From the NCBI GenBank assembly GCA_028277865.1, contig JANQFM010000310.1, positions 1 to 17,363 on the forward strand: a stretch of DNA of 17,363 nucleotides, written 5' to 3'. This document shows positions 13,801 to 17,363 of the stretch, in pieces; the first letter of the stretch is position 1; each line of letters starts with the position of its first letter. The stretch is from Acidobacteriota bacterium. Lineage in GTDB: Bacteria > Acidobacteriota > UBA6911 > RPQK01 > DATIPO01. Position numbers and translations under genes: made by a program. The notes under the pieces are model-generated. The model had not been told where the DNA came from. It made no database searches and saw only the letters and a program-made list of their open reading frames with translations.

Positions 13801-14781
13801 CGCCCGGCATGGCCCGGCAGCGAAGGTCTGGAAGAAGTCTTGGCAGCCCGCATCGACATGACCGGGGAGCGTTTCGGAGTGTTGGCCGCCTATGGCGACA
13901 AAGGCAAGCTGCTGGGCCTGGCAGATCGGGACTTTCTCGAAAATGCGGCCCAGATCATCTCAACCTCCATCGAGCGGGGCCAAGCCGAGGGGATGCTGCG
14001 CCAATCGCTGCAGGAAAAGGAGATCCTGCTCAAGGAGATCCACCATCGGGTCAAGAACAACCTGCAGGTCGTCTCTTCCCTGCTCAGCCTTCAAGCGCGC
14101 CGGGCTGAAAGCGGCAACGCAGCCTCCGACCTGAATCAAAGCCGCAACCGGATCCGCACCATGGCCCTCATCCACGAACTCCTCTACCAGTCGCAGGATC
14201 TCCGCCAAATCGATTTTCAGGAATACTTGACCAGCCTGACCCGCAACCTGATCCGCGCCAGCTCCTTGTCAGATCATGTTTCGGTGACGGTCGATGCCCG
14301 ATCGGTCCGCTTCGATGTCGATACTGCGGTGCCCTGCGGGCTGATCGTCAATGAACTGGTCTCCAACGCGCTTCAACACGCCTTCGATCCCGGGCGGGAG
14401 GGCCGAATCGAAGTCACGGTGCGTCACCTGAAGGACAACTCCTATACGCTCTCCGTCGGCGATGACGGTTGCGGGCTGCTTGAGGGCATCGACGTTCAGA
14501 CAAGCGATTCGCTGGGCCTGGTTCTGGTCAGGGCCCTGACTCGGCAGCTGCAGGGATCCCTCGACATCCTGGACGGCCCGGGCACCTGCTTCCGGATCAA
14601 GTTTCGCTTGCCACGCTGCCGCCACTCCAGCGACGACGACGACGCCCCGCCCGAAACACCAAGACGTTCGCACCTGCCGGATGAGGGGAGTCGGCTCGGC
14701 AACCGATTGCCTGGGGCCGTGTCGACCGACATTGGCAAGACTGCTGCGGGGAGAAGCGGCCCGAGGGTGCGGGCAAGATGA
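10840..14781 (+). CDS. Membrane sensor histidine kinase with two-component-regulator propeller, Y_Y_Y, PAS and HisKA_2
   Basis: The 1313-residue sensor has an N-terminal signal peptide (about 1-26), then a periplasmic beta-propeller of Reg_prop repeats; clear units are INAIAQDGRGRLWLATRAGL (44-63), VYALLEDSRGRIWAGT (507-522) and VYAILEDGQGNLWFGT (548-563). A Y_Y_Y domain (about 650-727) and one membrane span (about 733-752) follow. The cytoplasmic part has PAS (about 761-880), a GAF-like region (about 890-1045) and a HisKA_2 kinase: KEIHHRVKNNLQVVSSLL with likely phospho-His H1069, N-box NELVSNALQHAF (1171-1182) and DDGCGL (1208-1213). Unlike many propeller sensors it has no receiver or AraC domain. 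An Arg/Pro-rich tail of about 55 residues follows the kinase end, beyond the usual FRIKF strand. The ATG at 10840 lacks a strong ribosome site. The ligand is unknown. Confidence 0.93.
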   Translation: MASKWSKILFGMSVCLSAATLAVRGQSYRIEVYGQEEGLHSSEINAIAQDGRGRLWLATRAGLFAFDGILWESHEPNYPPAISFSFISSDALGRIWAVNETKPYTVACYEKGVWRKLPALAQFPSFAVTGLAVALSRSGPQVAVASRQSGLAFWDGVRWSHLASPETGRIYGLAAQGQSFYLASSRGLLRMREGKLEEVALQGPSTEDPGLLGVYPDPHSGSLIIHASGWLASWKEGKLGWLFENDDLRLEGSAIRGLGAGRDGWVYLATNEQLLQIQPETGRILPLGRENGLNSNGARALFVDRENSLWIANRMGLVRVAGRRFANFDTRQGFLEDEVTAVLQSGKDEMVLGHNSGLTFWKAGRVDKVRFPKISEGWRGVTRVLDLRSDRQGRVWAAASWAGLARIEGESITWYGSEAGLTVPVSSVLEDRSGVLWVAADRQLFRWERGRFVPSELPRLGKGAVRRIFESRRGILYLATSHHGLLAGRPGNWRRIGSHPTEETDSVYALLEDSRGRIWAGTGGGLYRVDSGKLVPAAPVVFPQPRPVYAILEDGQGNLWFGTDSGVVLWDGIRSRRLASRDGLAGQETNRAAALLDSRNRVWIGTDRGLSLYQPEFDCFVPAAPGVEVLSAWAAGEDLPLTGEASLSTRQNTLQFGFRALSLRDPHSIRYRFRLSGFEEQWQHQDNPYQRQVRYASLPPGRFRFEVQAGSPQRWGTSSSGPWIVIHPPFYLQWWFAPLSLASLLLAGWLVKVQRSRKELHQRYRRLVEAAPEAILLFDPEKGRFVAANQNARRMLKADKSRLYGMGWPDCSPARQPGGSPSVEASGQYVNQALEGLEPVFEWVLQDTEGKEVPSEVRLSHFASGRRSLVRASIHDISERKRLKGEAQLRTRHLQALTRIGHLAIRRSDSGFVKRALALVQESLQSPCCLLLWAGPPAQEVRLAASISDGNELVLEADQDAHLIMLAKRLRTNSFVALNWPVDAGPPRPAWPGSEGLEEVLAARIDMTGERFGVLAAYGDKGKLLGLADRDFLENAAQIISTSIERGQAEGMLRQSLQEKEILLKEIHHRVKNNLQVVSSLLSLQARRAESGNAASDLNQSRNRIRTMALIHELLYQSQDLRQIDFQEYLTSLTRNLIRASSLSDHVSVTVDARSVRFDVDTAVPCGLIVNELVSNALQHAFDPGREGRIEVTVRHLKDNSYTLSVGDDGCGLLEGIDVQTSDSLGLVLVRALTRQLQGSLDILDGPGTCFRIKFRLPRCRHSSDDDDAPPETPRRSHLPDEGSRLGNRLPGAVSTDIGKTAAGRSGPRVRAR

Positions 14782-14822
14782 AAAATTTACAGTTACGGGG
14801 CTTTTGAGACAGAAATTTTTTC
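14780..14822 (+). terminator. Possible AT-rich terminator after the propeller kinase
   Basis: GAAAAATTT at the stop codon (14780-14788) is complementary to AAATTTTTTC at 14813-14822, with about 24 bases between, and the second arm ends in a run of six T. The stem is entirely AT apart from one pair, so it would be weak. It forms an AT-rich island in a GC-rich region and could instead be an upstream site for the sigma-54 promoter at 14911. Confidence 0.25.
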
Positions 14823-14910
14823 AGTGCGTTCAGAAATGGGCGGATAAGCGGAATTGGTTCGGGGCCGGTGCCGTAGGGCTGCGGTTTCCGAAAGCCGTCC
14901 GCTGACCGGC

Positions 14911-14925
14911 TGGCACGTTGGTTGC
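14911..14925 (+). promoter_or_regulatory. Sigma-54 (RpoN) promoter, -24/-12 type
   Basis: TGGCACG-TTGG-TTGC matches the known sigma-54 consensus (TGGCACG-N4-TTGCW) at every conserved position shown except that the base after TTGC is G. It has the required GG-N10-GC spacing (14912-14913 and 14924-14925) and is preceded by C. Transcription would start near 14937, giving a leader of about 32 bases before the ATG at 14969. It lies in a non-coding gap and points towards that gene. Such promoters need an AAA+ activator, which is not encoded in the window. Confidence 0.72.
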
Positions 14926-14968
14926 GTCACCGTCGATTCTTTATCGCCGGGGTGTGGAAACCTATCGA

Positions 14969-16201
14969 ATGGGCAAACCCAAGATTTTGATCGTCGAAGA
15001 CGAAGCGATCGTGGCTGTCGACCTCAGGGAGAGGCTGACTGCGCTGGGATATGCAGTGGTCGGGGTGGCTGCCAGCGGTGAGTCGGCTCTTCGACAAGTG
15101 GCCCGGCATTCGCCTGACTTGGCACTGCTGGACATCGTCATCAAGGGGAACAGGGACGGGATCGAGACGGCTCAGGCCATCCGCGACCAGCATGACGTGC
15201 CTGTCATCTACTTGACCGCCTATGCGGATCACGAGACTCTCAACCGGGCCAAAGCCACCCAGCCGTTTGCCTACTTGATCAAGCCTTTCGAGGAGCGGGA
15301 GCTGCACGTTGCCATCGAGATCGCCCTTTACAAGCACTCCATGGAAAGAGAGCTTCGTTGCACCCGGAGGCAATTGCAGGAACGCGTTGCCGAGCTGCAG
15401 GAGCAGATCGCAATTAAGGAAGAGGCCGAAGCCCAAGTCCGCCGACTCAACCGCAGCCTGGAGCAGCGAGTCGCCGAGCGTACCGCCAAGCTGCAGGAGG
15501 CCAACAAGGACATGGAAGCATTCGTCTACTCGGTGTCGCACGACCTGCGTGCGCCGTTGAGGGCCATTCACGGCTTTGCCGAGATCCTGGTGCGTCGCTA
15601 CGCCGTAGAAGCCGACCCCGATGCCGGCCGCTACATGCGCAATATCCTGCAGGCGAGCGATCAAATGGGCAGGCTAATCGAGGACTTGCTCGTCTATGCG
15701 CAGGTGGGACGACGGGCCGTCCGCAGCCAGGCCATCGATTTCGGGGATCTCGTGTCGCGTGTCAGCCAACAGCTGGCAGGGCGCATCGCAGCCACCGGCG
15801 CCAGCATCCAACCGCCTTGCGATTCGCCGCCCATGTGCGGAGATGCAACTTTGCTGAGCCAAATCCTCACCAATCTGGTGGACAACGCGCTCACTTATCA
15901 CAAGGCGGGAGTGCCACCCTATATCGCCATCGGTTGCAGGCGACAAAATGAGGGCATCTGCATCTGGGTCCGCGACAATGGGATCGGCATCGCCCCAGGC
16001 TGCGGAGACAAGATCTTCAATGCCTTTCAAAGGCTGCACAGCCACGAGGACTACCCCGGCAGCGGAATCGGGCTGGCCATCGTCAAGAGGGCGGCCGAAT
16101 TGATGGGCGGTAAGACCAAGGTCGATTCCATGAAAGGGAAAGGGAGCACTTTCAGCATATGGCTACCCCAGGGCAACCCGACGGGACGGTCCATCCACTA
16201 G
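14969..16201 (+). CDS. Soluble receiver-histidine kinase (REC-coiled coil-HisKA-HATPase)
   Basis: The 410-residue protein starts with a receiver (about 4-120): D11, phospho-acceptor D55 in LLDIVIKGNRDGIETA, T83 and K105. A coiled coil (about 125-185) leads into a HisKA domain with SVSHDLRAPLRAI (H191), then HATPase with NLVDNALTY (302-310), DNGIGI (336-341) and GSGIGLAIV (364-372). No membrane segment is present, so its input is probably phosphorylation of its own receiver. The KGNRDGIETA receiver subtype is, as I recall, often found beside HisKA_2 kinases, which fits the upstream gene. I chose the ATG at 14969, with GGAA 9 bases upstream, over a TTG at 14918 that lies inside the sigma-54 promoter. 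Its end overlaps the next gene by 43 bases. Confidence 0.93.
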   Translation: MGKPKILIVEDEAIVAVDLRERLTALGYAVVGVAASGESALRQVARHSPDLALLDIVIKGNRDGIETAQAIRDQHDVPVIYLTAYADHETLNRAKATQPFAYLIKPFEERELHVAIEIALYKHSMERELRCTRRQLQERVAELQEQIAIKEEAEAQVRRLNRSLEQRVAERTAKLQEANKDMEAFVYSVSHDLRAPLRAIHGFAEILVRRYAVEADPDAGRYMRNILQASDQMGRLIEDLLVYAQVGRRAVRSQAIDFGDLVSRVSQQLAGRIAATGASIQPPCDSPPMCGDATLLSQILTNLVDNALTYHKAGVPPYIAIGCRRQNEGICIWVRDNGIGIAPGCGDKIFNAFQRLHSHEDYPGSGIGLAIVKRAAELMGGKTKVDSMKGKGSTFSIWLPQGNPTGRSIH

Positions 16202-17363
16202 AACCGAGTGAGCCGGACAGGCAAGGCGTTGCCATCCGGATCCTCTATGTGGACGATTCCCGATTTGACCGGGAACTGGTCCGAGAAGCCTTGCGAACTT
16301 CGGAATGGGAATTCGACCTGGTGGAGGCCGATTCTCAAAGCCGCTTCGAAGACTGCTTGGAAAAGCAGCAATACGACGTTGTGCTGAGCGACTTCAACAT
16401 CATGGGTTTCGAAGGGCTTCAGGTGATCGACGCCGTCCAGGCCCGGCGGCTGGACATTCCGGTGGTCATAGTCACCGGCACCGGGTCGGAAGAGGTCGCC
16501 GTGGCTTCGATGAAGCGCGGGGCGGCCGACTACGTGATCAAGACGACCAGCCATATCCAGAGGCTGCCCCATACCATCCTGGCCGCCCTGCAGAAAAAGA
16601 AGCTGGAACGGGAACGCCGACAGGCCCTGCAGCAACTGCAGCGCAATGAAGTGCACTTTCGGTCACTGATTGAAAACGCCCGCGATTTGATTACAGTCTG
16701 TGACGCCGGGGGCACAATCCGCTATCAAAGCTCTTCGGTCGAGCGGGTTCTGGGCCGGACAGCACAGTCCGTGCAGGGCTCCTCACTGCTGCAGTTGACC
16801 CACCCGGAGGACCGTCGATTGCTGCAGGCCCGCTTGCAGGAATGCCTGCAGCAGCCCCAGGGCAATCGCAAGCATTTCAATGACTTGGAATTCCGTATCC
16901 GCCACAGGGACGGGGAGTGGCGCCTGCTGGAGGCCTCGCTGCGCAACCTGCTTGCCAACCCGGCCGTGCAGGGTGTCGTCATCAACGCAAGCGACATTAC
17001 CGAAAGGCGCCGACTGGAAAGGGAGATCCTGCAAGTGGGCAGCCAGCAGCAACGCCGCATCGGACGGGACCTGCATGACGATCTGGGCCAACTGCTGGCG
17101 GCTGTCGGCTTGAGGCTGGCCGGATTGCGCCGGGACTTGGAAGGTGCTCGGCAGCAGCAAGCCGACGACGCAGGCGAAATCGGCGAAATGGTCAGGCAGG
17201 CCATCGACCGTACCCGCAAGCTGGCCAGAGGCCTCAATCCGGTGGACCGCAAAGGCCCGGGGCTGGCCGCCGCCCTGAGGCAATTGGCCGACTTCACGCA
17301 GCGCAATTTCGCCGTCGCCTGCCGGGTCGTCTGCCCGGAACAATTGAGGTTCGGGGATGCCGA
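16159..17363 (+). CDS. Receiver-PAS-HisKA_3 histidine kinase, truncated by the window edge
   Basis: The reading frame from the ATG at 16159 stays open to the end of the window (401 complete codons). The receiver (about 26-145) has D32/D33, phospho-acceptor D78 (VLSDFNIMGFEGL), T106 (VTGTGSEE) and K128. A coiled coil leads to a PAS domain (about 165-285, ending INASDITERRRLE), then a HisKA_3 dimerisation domain with RRIGRDLHDDLGQLLAAV, H306 being the likely phospho-His. This is the NarX/DesK-type family, which usually pairs with LuxR-type regulators. The HATPase domain must lie beyond the right edge. No in-frame ATG or GTG lies between 16159 and the receiver, and an in-frame stop at 16111 limits extension upstream. 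The 43-base overlap with the preceding gene implies co-translation. No membrane span is visible. Confidence 0.92.
   Translation, partial: MATPGQPDGTVHPLEPSEPDRQGVAIRILYVDDSRFDRELVREALRTSEWEFDLVEADSQSRFEDCLEKQQYDVVLSDFNIMGFEGLQVIDAVQARRLDIPVVIVTGTGSEEVAVASMKRGAADYVIKTTSHIQRLPHTILAALQKKKLERERRQALQQLQRNEVHFRSLIENARDLITVCDAGGTIRYQSSSVERVLGRTAQSVQGSSLLQLTHPEDRRLLQARLQECLQQPQGNRKHFNDLEFRIRHRDGEWRLLEASLRNLLANPAVQGVVINASDITERRRLEREILQVGSQQQRRIGRDLHDDLGQLLAAVGLRLAGLRRDLEGARQQQADDAGEIGEMVRQAIDRTRKLARGLNPVDRKGPGLAAALRQLADFTQRNFAVACRVVCPEQLRFGDA

Noticed and set aside
16305..16649. 114-residue plus-strand ORF
   Set aside because: It is an out-of-frame shadow of the receiver-PAS-HisKA_3 gene, whose own frame is open from 16159 to the window edge.

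Overview
The window is a GC-rich bacterial signalling locus. It holds an 11-gene chemotaxis cluster on the minus strand (about 273-10376) and, divergently on the plus strand, three large sensor-kinase or receiver-kinase genes (10840 to the right edge). Paired CheX-type phosphatases, CheD, a periplasmic-propeller histidine kinase and CACAGAG/CGCAGAG-type intergenic repeats suggest an Acidobacteriota-like or similar environmental lineage. That assignment is inference; there is no rRNA or other taxonomic marker here.

Chemotaxis cluster, in transcription order (right to left): cheW (9792-10376), a soluble PAS chemoreceptor (8289-9749), a DUF454/YbaN-type membrane protein (7680-8174), cheA (5433-7673), cheR (4562-5395), cheD (4051-4560), cheY (3570-3998), a CheX-like phosphatase (3170-3622), cheB (1928-2986), a second CheX-like phosphatase (1450-1896), and a REC-REC protein ending in a STAS-like domain (273-1406). 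The set is biochemically complete: receptor, coupling protein, kinase, methylation and deamidation adaptation, response regulator and two phosphatases. The receptor's PAS domain carries the paired-histidine and C-terminal tryptophan pattern I associate with Aer2-type haem PAS domains, so an oxygen- or gas-taxis role is plausible but untested. No flagellar or pilus genes are visible, so the output could be motility or another cellular process.

Divergent region: 10386-10839 is a non-coding spacer with a palindrome just upstream of cheW and a CTTTGCG-type repeat. The plus-strand genes are a 1313-residue sensor (signal peptide, Reg_prop propeller, Y_Y_Y domain, one membrane span, PAS, GAF-like, HisKA_2 kinase), a soluble REC-HisKA-HATPase protein preceded by a near-consensus sigma-54 promoter (14911-14925), and a REC-PAS-HisKA_3 kinase that overlaps the previous gene by 43 bases and runs off the window. 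Together they look like a multi-kinase relay beside the chemotaxis array.

The left 270 bases contain no gene. They hold a run of short hairpins with TTCA or CTTC loops followed by an imperfect inverted repeat of the CACAGAG family. Related repeat fragments recur at two other gene boundaries.
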